From assembly GCA_005222975.1 (NCBI GenBank), contig NJBI01000009.1, positions 1 through 64,000 of the forward strand: a DNA stretch of 64,000 bases, in the 5' to 3' direction. Origin of the DNA: Promethearchaeota archaeon Loki_b31 (lineage in GTDB: Archaea > Asgardarchaeota > Lokiarchaeia > Sigyniarchaeales > SOKP01). The notes beneath the pieces were generated by a model. It worked only from the letters and a program-made list of their open reading frames with translations. It was not told the origin of the DNA and searched no databases. Shown piece after piece: positions 16,511-24,537 of this stretch (position 1 is its first letter; each line of letters opens with the position of its first letter). The position numbers and the translations under genes were made by a program.

Positions 16511-18961
16511 GTGCAAGACGAAAGGATCCTTCGAGTTTTGCTAGAGCTAAAAATATTTAAATTGCGAGAAATCCAGAAAGAAGCGATTCAGAAAGGGCTA
16601 TTTTTTCGCAAGTCGTTTTTAGTGTGTGCTCCCTCTGGTAGCGGAAAGACTTTAATTGGAGAAGTGTGCGCTGTTAATAATGTGTTTCAAAATTTTGGTA
16701 AATCAATTTATCTAGTGCCATATAAAGCGTTGGCCACCGAGAAATACGTTCACTTTAAAAAAAGCTACGAGCGATTTGGTGTTAAAACCGAGCTGTCGAT
16801 TGGCGATTACGACGTGGACGACGACAAGTTAGAACAAGCGGACATAGTTGTTACCACGTACGAAAAGATGGATTCCATTTTAAGAAATTTTTACGACAAA
16901 GAATGGATTTTTAACATTTCTACTATAATAATAGACGAGATACACATTATCGGAGAGTCCGATCGGGGCCCACGCTTAGAGTCGCTAATAGTAAGATTGA
17001 ACGAATTTTTGCACAACCCGCAAATCATTGGACTTTCGGCAACCATCGCAAACCCCGAGTTTTGTAACGATTGGCTTACTTCTTTAGGAAATCATACGAC
17101 TCTTATTATCTCGGACGAGCGACCGGTACCGCTTCATTATAGAATTGAAGTGACTCAAAACAAAGATTCTACACTTAAAAAAATAATTAAATCCACTCTA
17201 AACGATGGCGGTCAGGCGTTGATTTTTCTAAACAGAAGAAAATCGACTCAAATGACGGCTCAAAACTTAAAAAACCTAATAAAAACACATATTAACGAAA
17301 ACGAGCTAAAAATGTGTAAAAAGATTGGAGATAGACTCAACAAAATTAAGGGAAGGCATAACGAGCTAAAAAAAGTCGTAAAATGCGGTGTTGCGTTCCA
17401 TCACGCGGGGTTGCTTCCTAAAGAGAGAAAGCTCGTCGAGGACGCCTATCGGAAACACACATTAAAGGTTATCTGCAGTACTACCACGTTAAGCGCGGGC
17501 ATAAATGTCCCTGCCCGAGTAGTGATAATAAAAGATTTTAAAAAATATGTTACTTCAGGGCATAACATAAAAAATTTTAAAGGTTTTTACGAAAATGGAG
17601 ACGGATTTTCATACTTTAAAGCGTTTTCAGCCAACGAGGTGTTTCAGATGCTCGGTCGTGCTGGTCGACCCGGTTTAGACGAAGTTGGGTTTGGAGTAGT
17701 GCTAGTAAAGGACGTTAACGAGCGAGATTGGGTCGAAGATCATTACTTTCAAAATTCTTTTACATCTAAAACTTACTTACCGAAATACAACGATCTAACT
17801 TCCGGGTTAAACAGAGTAAACACCTTAAAAGAGCAAGTTCTACTACGGGTGTACGAGGAGAAGCACATAACTCTTGAAAAACTAAAAGAATTCTTTCAGA
17901 AAACTTACTTTTGGTATAGTATAAAAAACAAGATGAAAACGCAAGACATCCCCATAGACCAATTCCTCATGATTAAAGAAATAACTCCGACAAACATTTT
18001 AAAACTTCATTCGGACCCTCAAAAAGTAAAAGAATTGACTAACAACCACCATCAAATAAAAATTACCAAGCTTAATAGTTCAACTATTTCAGGATATGTC
18101 AAAACCGATTTTGGCGTGTTTCTTTGCGAGTTCGACGTGGACCTCGGCATTAGGTGTTCTTGCGGTTTCGAAAACGGAATATCCGATAACTACGCTAACG
18201 ACCAGTTTTCGTTCGAGTTTTGCGACCACATCACTGCCTTTTTGCTTCATCTAATAGAAATACCGGACAAAAACTTTCAAAAATATGTGAATGACATCGT
18301 GCCTAAATCCGTTAAAAACCAATACATTCTCAACTATCTTTTTGAGAAAGGTTTAATTCTAAAAAGGGAGGACGGTACCATCAAGTGCTCGCAGTTTGGT
18401 AAGCTTATAATTCGGCTTTACTTGTACCCCGTATCTGGAGTGTTAATAAGGTATAAGCTCGAGCGAGCCGAGATAGAGTCTTTTCAAGATATCGTAAAAG
18501 CAGCTTACGAAGTGCTGAAAGCAGAAGGGAGAACGAGGAACTACAAGTTGCTCCAACCGGTATTAGAATGGTGCGACGAAGAAACACTCGATGAGATTTT
18601 AGAAAGACACAAAATTATGGCAGGCGACTTGTACTCCGTTCGGGACAACCTTGAAAGAATTATTACGTTTATAGGGATTATCGCGATACACCTAAGCGAA
18701 TCCGACTTCGATTTACAAGATAAACTAATAAACATCGCTGAGATGGCGGAAACCCTCAAAATTAGGATACATTACGGGATCAGAGAAGAACTGTTCGATC
18801 TGGTTGTGAGATTAAACAATGTGGCAAGGGTTCGGGCCCGCATACTTTACAACGCTGGCTACCATACGGCAACCCAAGTTAAGAAAGAAAATCCTTACGT
18901 TTTAAATCGCAAAACGGGGTTAGGAATTAACCTGTGTAAAAAAATTATAGGAAAAAAGTGA
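16511..18961 (+). CDS. Hel308-like superfamily 2 helicase with SWIM zinc motif
   Basis: An 816-residue Ski2/Hel308-type helicase: APSGSGKTLIGE (P-loop, 40-51), DEIH (142-145), GLSATIANPEF, FLNRRKS, FHHAGLLPKERK, STTTLSAGINVPARVV and QMLGRAGRPG (motif VI). Between the helicase core and the C-terminal domains sits C549-x-C551...C571-x-H573, the CxC...CxH SWIM zinc motif. The last 40 residues form an HhH-like end. Hel308 enzymes unwind stalled forks. The GTG at 16511 lacks a good ribosome site. In-frame coding continues upstream to ATT at 16439, five bases after GGTGAT, so a non-AUG start adding 24 residues is likely. Divergent from the HhH membrane protein. Confidence 0.85.
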   Translation: MQDERILRVLLELKIFKLREIQKEAIQKGLFFRKSFLVCAPSGSGKTLIGEVCAVNNVFQNFGKSIYLVPYKALATEKYVHFKKSYERFGVKTELSIGDYDVDDDKLEQADIVVTTYEKMDSILRNFYDKEWIFNISTIIIDEIHIIGESDRGPRLESLIVRLNEFLHNPQIIGLSATIANPEFCNDWLTSLGNHTTLIISDERPVPLHYRIEVTQNKDSTLKKIIKSTLNDGGQALIFLNRRKSTQMTAQNLKNLIKTHINENELKMCKKIGDRLNKIKGRHNELKKVVKCGVAFHHAGLLPKERKLVEDAYRKHTLKVICSTTTLSAGINVPARVVIIKDFKKYVTSGHNIKNFKGFYENGDGFSYFKAFSANEVFQMLGRAGRPGLDEVGFGVVLVKDVNERDWVEDHYFQNSFTSKTYLPKYNDLTSGLNRVNTLKEQVLLRVYEEKHITLEKLKEFFQKTYFWYSIKNKMKTQDIPIDQFLMIKEITPTNILKLHSDPQKVKELTNNHHQIKITKLNSSTISGYVKTDFGVFLCEFDVDLGIRCSCGFENGISDNYANDQFSFEFCDHITAFLLHLIEIPDKNFQKYVNDIVPKSVKNQYILNYLFEKGLILKREDGTIKCSQFGKLIIRLYLYPVSGVLIRYKLERAEIESFQDIVKAAYEVLKAEGRTRNYKLLQPVLEWCDEETLDEILERHKIMAGDLYSVRDNLERIITFIGIIAIHLSESDFDLQDKLINIAEMAETLKIRIHYGIREELFDLVVRLNNVARVRARILYNAGYHTATQVKKENPYVLNRKTGLGINLCKKIIGKK

Positions 18962-19129
18962 AGTAAAAAAACCTTCAAGAAATGAGAAGTTTTAAGATCG
19001 TGAATTACTGATTCTCCATGTTTTAAATATGTAATTTCAACTTATCTTCAAATCACTGGATTTTGTATGGGATGAGGATTTTTTATTTAAATACTATTGT
19101 AATAATGGTTTTTAAAATCGAATTTTTAG

Positions 19130-19375
19130 GTGTTTTTAAAGATTAAGTCAAAAATAATTAGAGAGAAAAGAATTATAAAAAATTCTGAAAATAAAATGTT
19201 GGAAATAAAAGAAAAAAAATTAGACACTATTCCTAAAAAATGCTATATATGTAACAGCGAGGAAATTAAATTTTGGGACGAAACTAATGAAGAAAAAATA
19301 TACATATGCCGAAGTTGTAAGCATTTCATAGCTATCCCATTTGATGTTGATAAGATAAGATTTTATTTCATATAA
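19130..19375 (+). CDS. Small zinc-ribbon protein
   Basis: Up to 81 residues; the ATG at 19196 (59 residues) is the better start because it follows an A-rich leader and removes a basic tail. CYICNSEE...YICRSCKHFI gives two CxxC knuckles about 21 residues apart, a single zinc ribbon. Composition is AT-rich, unlike the helicase before it and like the YhaM-like gene after it. Probably nucleic-acid or protein binding; no family name. Confidence 0.5.
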   Translation: MFLKIKSKIIREKRIIKNSENKMLEIKEKKLDTIPKKCYICNSEEIKFWDETNEEKIYICRSCKHFIAIPFDVDKIRFYFI

Positions 19376-19537
19376 AGATTCGATTTAAATAATAAATATC
19401 AGGATTCTATTTCAATTTAATAAAAGAAATTATTTTTACATTATTTTTTCTATAATATCATAATAATAAATATGATAATATCATTAATCTAATTAAATAA
19501 TTAACTCTATAAATCCAGATTTGTAAAGTGGAATAAA

Positions 19538-20443
19538 ATGAGTAAGTTTCTAAAAGCCAATGAAATTATTAATAAAGGTTCAGAATCTCGTGATGATTTT
19601 CATTTTTTATCAAAAATGCAAATATTTAGCCAAACTACTAGCACAACTAGGTATGGAAACCCCTATCTTGTTATTTCAATGAGAGATATAACTGGAAATA
19701 TTTCAAATATAAAAAAATGGATTGATAACAATGATGATCTTGAAAAATATCAGGAAATTTTAAAAATTGGAAATGTTGTAGAAATAACCGGGGTATTTAA
19801 TAAGAAACATAAAAGTGTTACAATTATTAGTACGAAAGTAATAGATCCTGATGATTATGAACTTAAAGAATTTGTTGATTTACCTTTTATTGATGAAGAT
19901 CTATTAATCAAACAATTATTTGATACTATTTCAAAAATTCAAAATAAATATCTAAAAAATCTTATAGAAAATATTTTTAATGATGAGGAGATAAAAAGTA
20001 AGTTTTTTGAATGTCCATCTGCGATAAAACATCATCATTCTTATAGATGTGGTAATTTAGAGCATACAATAGGGATGATAAATGTGTTTAGGAATTTTGA
20101 GGATTTTTATAATAGAAACACCGAACTTAATGTTGATTTAATTTATGCCGGAATTATTTTACATGATATAGGTAAAATATATGAATATAAGATATATAAT
20201 GGAATTCCTATGAAGACAATTAATTCATTAATTGGACATCACAGTCTAGGTTTTCAATTAGTCTCAAGATTTATTAATGAAATAAGTGATTTCCCAAATG
20301 ACTTAAAAAACAGAATCTTACACATAATTTTAAGTCACCATGGGCGAAAGGAATGGGGTTCACCTGTAGAACCTCAGTTTTCCGAGGCAGAAATTGTACA
20401 TTACTTAGATATGATTGATTCTAGATTTAAATCACAATCATAA
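19538..20443 (+). CDS. YhaM-like OB-fold/HD-domain 3'-5' exoribonuclease
   Basis: A 301-residue protein. The first 110 residues form an OB-fold (ISMRDITGNISNIKKWI; GNVVEITGVFNKKHKSVTI). The HD domain follows: KHHHSYRCGNLEHTIGM, LHDIGKIYEY, GHHSLGFQLV and ILSHHGRKEWGSP, the metal-binding histidines and aspartates in the order typical of YhaM/CBF1 enzymes, which trim RNA or single-stranded DNA from the 3' end. Length fits the family. GGAATAAA precedes the ATG. The gene and its zinc-ribbon neighbour are AT-rich compared with the flanking helicase and operon, so this pair may have been added separately. Confidence 0.85.
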   Translation: MSKFLKANEIINKGSESRDDFHFLSKMQIFSQTTSTTRYGNPYLVISMRDITGNISNIKKWIDNNDDLEKYQEILKIGNVVEITGVFNKKHKSVTIISTKVIDPDDYELKEFVDLPFIDEDLLIKQLFDTISKIQNKYLKNLIENIFNDEEIKSKFFECPSAIKHHHSYRCGNLEHTIGMINVFRNFEDFYNRNTELNVDLIYAGIILHDIGKIYEYKIYNGIPMKTINSLIGHHSLGFQLVSRFINEISDFPNDLKNRILHIILSHHGRKEWGSPVEPQFSEAEIVHYLDMIDSRFKSQS

Positions 20444-20512
20444 GCTTTCTCTAATTTTGTATCTTATCAAAATTTTTCTTTTTTAAACGCTTGATTTGAT
20501 ATCAAAGGTATA

Positions 20513-20800
20513 ATGGACTCTAAGACCGAAAAAGATCCGTTTGACCTCAACTTCAAAAAAAAAGTTAGGATGAAGGATTTTTTAGTCTTTAAAGAATCGA
20601 ACGACGACCAAGACAATTATAAAATCATAGAGTTCGAAAAAACAAAAGAGCAGAACCTTGAAGTTCTACAATTCATCCAAAGAATGATTAAAAGCAATCC
20701 GGACTTGAATTCGAGTCAAGTAAAAGATTATTTAAAGCGCCAGCGGTACTTTATTAAGCTATACTTGAAAGAAATTAATAAAGATCGTGTTGATGAATAA
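20513..20800 (+). CDS. Hypothetical charged protein
   Basis: A 95-residue highly charged helical protein (KDPFDLNFKKKVRMKDFL ... VKDYLKRQRYFIKLYLKE). No cysteine motif or membrane segment. Codon use resembles the island genes rather than the AT-rich gene before it. A TTTTTTAAAC box lies about 29 bases upstream of the ATG, suggesting a leaderless transcript. It is followed by a second small gene on the same strand. Function unknown. Confidence 0.55.
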   Translation: MDSKTEKDPFDLNFKKKVRMKDFLVFKESNDDQDNYKIIEFEKTKEQNLEVLQFIQRMIKSNPDLNSSQVKDYLKRQRYFIKLYLKEINKDRVDE

Positions 20801-20857
20801 TTTTTTTTTATATAAGATCGCGGTTTTTGGTAGTAAAACCTTAAAAAAACCAGTAAA

Positions 20858-21118
20858 ATGAGTTTAGAAGCAGATAAAAAAAATAAGCAAGAGCCAGTGA
20901 TTGTAGAAGTCCAAGAGTACGACAACATCAAAATTATCCTTTCGAAAATAATAGTTCCCTTTTCTGAGATCGCGAAAGAATTAAGTGCGCCCGATGTATA
21001 TTCTGGTTGCAAAAACATCCCTTTTGAAAATCGCGATCCGTTCTATAAAAGCGTAATAAGGAATGAATTTGCCGATGCGATGCGTTCTTTTAGAAAGGAA
21101 AACGAACTTAAAGTGTAA
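20858..21118 (+). CDS. Hypothetical small protein
   Basis: An 86-residue protein (MSLEADKKNKQEPVIVEV ... FADAMRSFRKENELKV) with one cysteine and a helical C-terminal half. It is downstream of the 95-residue gene, and its last 11 bases overlap the end of the convergent zinc-ribbon gene at 21108. TATATAAG lies about 45 bases upstream. No family recognised. Confidence 0.5.
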   Translation: MSLEADKKNKQEPVIVEVQEYDNIKIILSKIIVPFSEIAKELSAPDVYSGCKNIPFENRDPFYKSVIRNEFADAMRSFRKENELKV

Positions 21119-21668
21119 AACTTAATCTTTTTTTATTTAGTTTATAGTAATAGTTCTCGTCTTTTGACACGGTTAGAAGCCCAGCTTTTTTTGATCCTCT
21201 AACAAGCTCCGTTAATTTGGAGGTCGGGATCCCGTAATTTTCTGCCATAATCTTGAGCATGTACATTGGAAACTTCCCGTAAAGGTTAGATAGCTTTAAC
21301 AACATTTCTTTAAATTTCACCTCATAACTTTTGTCCTCGTCGTTGTTTTTCTCTGATAAAGTTATTCTTTTACTTTTAGGCTCGGTAGCACGGTCTTTAA
21401 AATTATTCGTAGCGACTACAAAATCGCTTTCCGACCTGAACTCTGGTACGCTCAATTCGCTTTGTTTCTGTTTTACGGTGTCTACAGCAGCCGTCATCCC
21501 ATAAACGATCTCCCCTAAGCTTAAAATATCTTTTACTTGGTGGGTGCGACCGCAGCGCAAACATTTCTTAGTTTTTTGAACTATCTTAACGTAGGAATAT
21601 TGCCGACACTTTTTACAAGCAAACACCAAGTAAGGAGTCTCGTCATTTCGAAAAGTTAATTCTTCCAT
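21108..21668 (-). CDS. Zinc-ribbon protein with helical C-terminus, DUF1922-like
   Basis: A 186-residue protein. Its N-terminal zinc ribbon ACKKCRQYSYVKIVQKTKKC is followed by LRCGR (C18, C21, C36, C39), as in the archaeal DUF1922 zinc-ribbon family. A charged linker follows, and the C-terminal 70 residues (MLLKLSNLYGKFPMYMLKI; IPTSKLTELVRGSKKAGLL) look like a winged helix-turn-helix. Such proteins usually bind nucleic acid. The start codon is one base after the stop of the Hef-like helicase, so the two are almost certainly co-translated, and I infer a role as its accessory factor. Confidence 0.7.
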   Translation of the reverse strand: MEELTFRNDETPYLVFACKKCRQYSYVKIVQKTKKCLRCGRTHQVKDILSLGEIVYGMTAAVDTVKQKQSELSVPEFRSESDFVVATNNFKDRATEPKSKRITLSEKNNDEDKSYEVKFKEMLLKLSNLYGKFPMYMLKIMAENYGIPTSKLTELVRGSKKAGLLTVSKDENYYYKLNKKRLSFTL

Positions 21669-21669
21669 T

Positions 21670-23850
21670 TTAAAGACTCATACCTTCTTTTTCTTTTTTC
21701 GCGTGTAAATATATGTTTTTTAAGATAAAATATAGTTCTTCGGAGTTATCAATCGGAATCGCTTGAAGATCGTTCTTCTGCCCCCAATTCATAACTTTTT
21801 GTTTAAGCAACCTTTCTTCTTCTCGAAATTCTTCATTAAAATCGACAAAATCGAAAATCGAAACTATTAAGTGGTATTTTTTGCTTAATAAAATAATTTT
21901 TTTTAAAAGCGCATCCTCTATGAATTGGTGAGGATCGATAACTTGGATTATTACTCGATCAAGCAAATTTAAGTGAATTATCGATTTAGCTATTTCAAAA
22001 GGGATTTGGTCGCGTTGGAGCTTCTTTCTTACGCCAAATTTAACTGGAAACGACTGACTTATCTTGATCTCGGTAGCAATATGTTTTTTTTCTTCGTTAA
22101 TTGTAGTTTTTTGAAAGTACCTTAGCAAATTAGCTTGTTTTTTGGTGCCTTTAATCTTTTTCATGTCTGCGAGGGGTACTTCTGCTATTAATCTCGCATC
22201 AATAATAGTTTCTACAGGAGATTGTGAATGATTATAAGACGTTTTTAATTGCTTCCCGCTTTTAAGGTTAAGGTTCATCTTTTTTAGCTTGTTCAGAGCG
22301 ATGTGCATGTAAATTTCGTCGTGTGTGTCCTTACAATAAAGGATAATTACTTTTCCTTCTCGATGTCGCGCAGTCCTTCCTTTTCTCTGGATAAACCTAA
22401 TTTCTGAGGCCACCACGTCGTAAAATATTACCAAATCGCACTCTGCTATGTCGAGACCTTCTTCACCTACGTTAGTGCTTACTAAAACGTTGTATTGGCC
22501 TTGTTTGAATTGCTCTAGTATTTCGAGTTGTTTTTTCTGAGACAGTCCTTTGTCGTCTTTTGATTTGGTTGATTGTCCAACGAATCGAGCGGGTTGGATT
22601 AAATTTTTTCCGTTTAATTTAAGTTTGTTTGTTATGTTTTTTACCGAGTCCCGAAGCTTTACAAATACTAAAACCCTCGAGGGTGGGTTATTTTCAAACT
22701 CTTGGACCAACAATTTTTCTAACACGTAAAATTTTGGGTGAATCAAACGTTCAGGATAGTAATCTTCGTTTTTTTTAAGCTCAATAAATATTTGGTTTAT
22801 TCTATGATCTGAGGCTAGTATTTTTACCGCTTTCGAGCTATTTTTTTTACGAGCGTTTTGCTTTATCTTAGTTAGATAGATTAACAACACATCCAAACCT
22901 TGTTGTTCGATTAGTTCGAGCATGTGAAAAAGAATTAGCCCTTGTGCATTCACCGAAATAGCGCTATAAACCCCTGTTTTATCGCCATCTCCTTGAACTA
23001 ACCTCACCAATTCGGCATTGAGCTTTAGCAAGTCCTTACGGATCACCTTAGTATATAACTTGTCAGCTTTAACGCTCAAGAAACCTAATTGCGAAAGATA
23101 CTGCAACCTCTCTTCTAAAAGGTTTTGAACGGCGATGTAGGCTTCCTCCATTAATTCGGTTAGATTAACGCCGATTTTATAAACATCCATCGGTTTCAAA
23201 TATGTTTTTACATCAACATCTTTTCTCGTGCGCGTGTGTATGTTTTCCAGAGGAACGTGTAGGTTTTTACATAGAACTCTGATTTTTTCTTTAGTCGCTC
23301 CAGGGCTAGCGGTCAACCCCAAAATAGTTCCGTCCGGGTTTTGATCTGTATATTCGTCCGCTATTAAAGTGTAAGCGTAATCGCCAGAAGCGTGATGAGC
23401 TTCGTCAAAAATTATTAAACACACTCTTTCTAAAGTGTATTTTCTATTAGCGAGGTCGTTTCTCAATGTCTGGGGCGTGTAAAAAATGATTTGATTTTCT
23501 CGAAAAAAATCTACTCTTTTTTCAGGAGGAATTTTACCAGTTAAAACAACGAATTGTTCTTCTGGGATCGTCATTAAGGTTCTAAAAGAATCGTAGTGTT
23601 GGTTAATTAACGGTCGCGTAGGGGCTAATACTATAACTTTAGTTTTAGTGGGAAACTTTTCTAAGATTTTTGCGGCAACATAGACTCCGATTATAGTTTT
23701 TCCGAGTCCGGTTGGAAGCACCACCAGCGAATTTTTAGACGCGCACGCTTGAGCTATCTTTAGTTGGTATTCCCTATGCTCGATCTGTTTTTCTCGCAAG
23801 TATTTATTTTTCGAATTTTTATTACTGTTTCTTTCTTCTATTTCAATCAC
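21670..23850 (-). CDS. Hef/FANCM-type superfamily 2 helicase lacking an evident nuclease site
   Basis: A 726-residue protein with the Hef helicase motifs: REYQLKIAQ (Q motif), VVLPTGLGKT (43-52), APTRPL, DEAHHASGDYAY, GLTASPG, a Hef-type insert, RVLVFVKLRDS, NVGEEGLDI and QRKGRTARHREGK (motif VI, in the form seen in Hef and Mph1). Archaeal Hef normally ends in an XPF nuclease with ERKxxxD and HhH. Here the last 150 residues are alpha/beta with no ERKxxxD, so the nuclease is absent or inactive. Hef acts on stalled forks. It is the middle gene of a minus-strand trio with a 191-residue protein upstream and a zinc-ribbon protein downstream. Confidence 0.85.
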   Translation of the reverse strand: MIEIEERNSNKNSKNKYLREKQIEHREYQLKIAQACASKNSLVVLPTGLGKTIIGVYVAAKILEKFPTKTKVIVLAPTRPLINQHYDSFRTLMTIPEEQFVVLTGKIPPEKRVDFFRENQIIFYTPQTLRNDLANRKYTLERVCLIIFDEAHHASGDYAYTLIADEYTDQNPDGTILGLTASPGATKEKIRVLCKNLHVPLENIHTRTRKDVDVKTYLKPMDVYKIGVNLTELMEEAYIAVQNLLEERLQYLSQLGFLSVKADKLYTKVIRKDLLKLNAELVRLVQGDGDKTGVYSAISVNAQGLILFHMLELIEQQGLDVLLIYLTKIKQNARKKNSSKAVKILASDHRINQIFIELKKNEDYYPERLIHPKFYVLEKLLVQEFENNPPSRVLVFVKLRDSVKNITNKLKLNGKNLIQPARFVGQSTKSKDDKGLSQKKQLEILEQFKQGQYNVLVSTNVGEEGLDIAECDLVIFYDVVASEIRFIQRKGRTARHREGKVIILYCKDTHDEIYMHIALNKLKKMNLNLKSGKQLKTSYNHSQSPVETIIDARLIAEVPLADMKKIKGTKKQANLLRYFQKTTINEEKKHIATEIKISQSFPVKFGVRKKLQRDQIPFEIAKSIIHLNLLDRVIIQVIDPHQFIEDALLKKIILLSKKYHLIVSIFDFVDFNEEFREEERLLKQKVMNWGQKNDLQAIPIDNSEELYFILKNIYLHAKKEKEGMSL

Positions 23851-23866
23851 TATCCTCGAACTCCCT

Positions 23867-24442
23867 CTAAACGATTTTTACGAAGTATTCTCCTATTTGT
23901 AGTTTGGAAACCAATTTTTTGGTTCTCTCGTAAGACAAGATTAAGTTACCCGCGTCTACCGCTAATTCTGAAGGGTACACGAGACCGTTACTTTTACTCT
24001 CGAAAAAGTACGGGTGAGCCTTCTTTAGCTCTTTTACCTTTCTCGCAAGCTCGGTACCGTTTCTTTTCACATCGAACCCTTTTCCGATTTTTACGCGTTG
24101 AAAAAAGTAGACGATGTCGCTTAACAATTTAACTTGGTCTCGATCAATTTCTATTTCTTTTAGCTCGAGAACGCTCCCGTCTTTAACTTCAGATTTTGGC
24201 TTTAAAATTAAGTAAGTTTTGTCGTTTTTCCATTTTTTACAGAGAACATAGCCTTCGAAAACACAATTAAATAACTTTTGGAAGCGAAAAATTACCTCTA
24301 AAACCGCGTCTAATTCGCTCGCAGATAGTTTGAGGTACTCAGCTAACTTGTCGAGACTAAATAGATTATTTTTTCGGACTTGGAACATCTCCAACGCTGA
24401 TAGGATCTGATTTAACTGCTTAATTTTTACGCTCTGAGCCAT
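23867..24442 (-). CDS. Hypothetical protein with winged-helix-like N-terminus
   Basis: A 191-residue protein, first gene of the Hef-like trio and separated from the helicase by 16 bases. Residues 5-65 (LNQILSALEMFQVR ... DKLAEYLKLSASELDAVLEV) have a helix-turn-helix pattern. The rest is mixed alpha/beta with many lysines and ends in a second helical region (YPSELAVDAGNLILSYERT). No catalytic motif or known family. Position suggests a DNA-binding partner of the helicase. Confidence 0.55.
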   Translation of the reverse strand: MAQSVKIKQLNQILSALEMFQVRKNNLFSLDKLAEYLKLSASELDAVLEVIFRFQKLFNCVFEGYVLCKKWKNDKTYLILKPKSEVKDGSVLELKEIEIDRDQVKLLSDIVYFFQRVKIGKGFDVKRNGTELARKVKELKKAHPYFFESKSNGLVYPSELAVDAGNLILSYERTKKLVSKLQIGEYFVKIV

Positions 24443-24537
24443 TACTACCTAAATTTATCGAGAGAATAAAAAGGAAAAATCTTAGACATATTAAGAAAAA
24501 AAAGAAAAACAAAATTTATTTAATATATAGTCAGATG

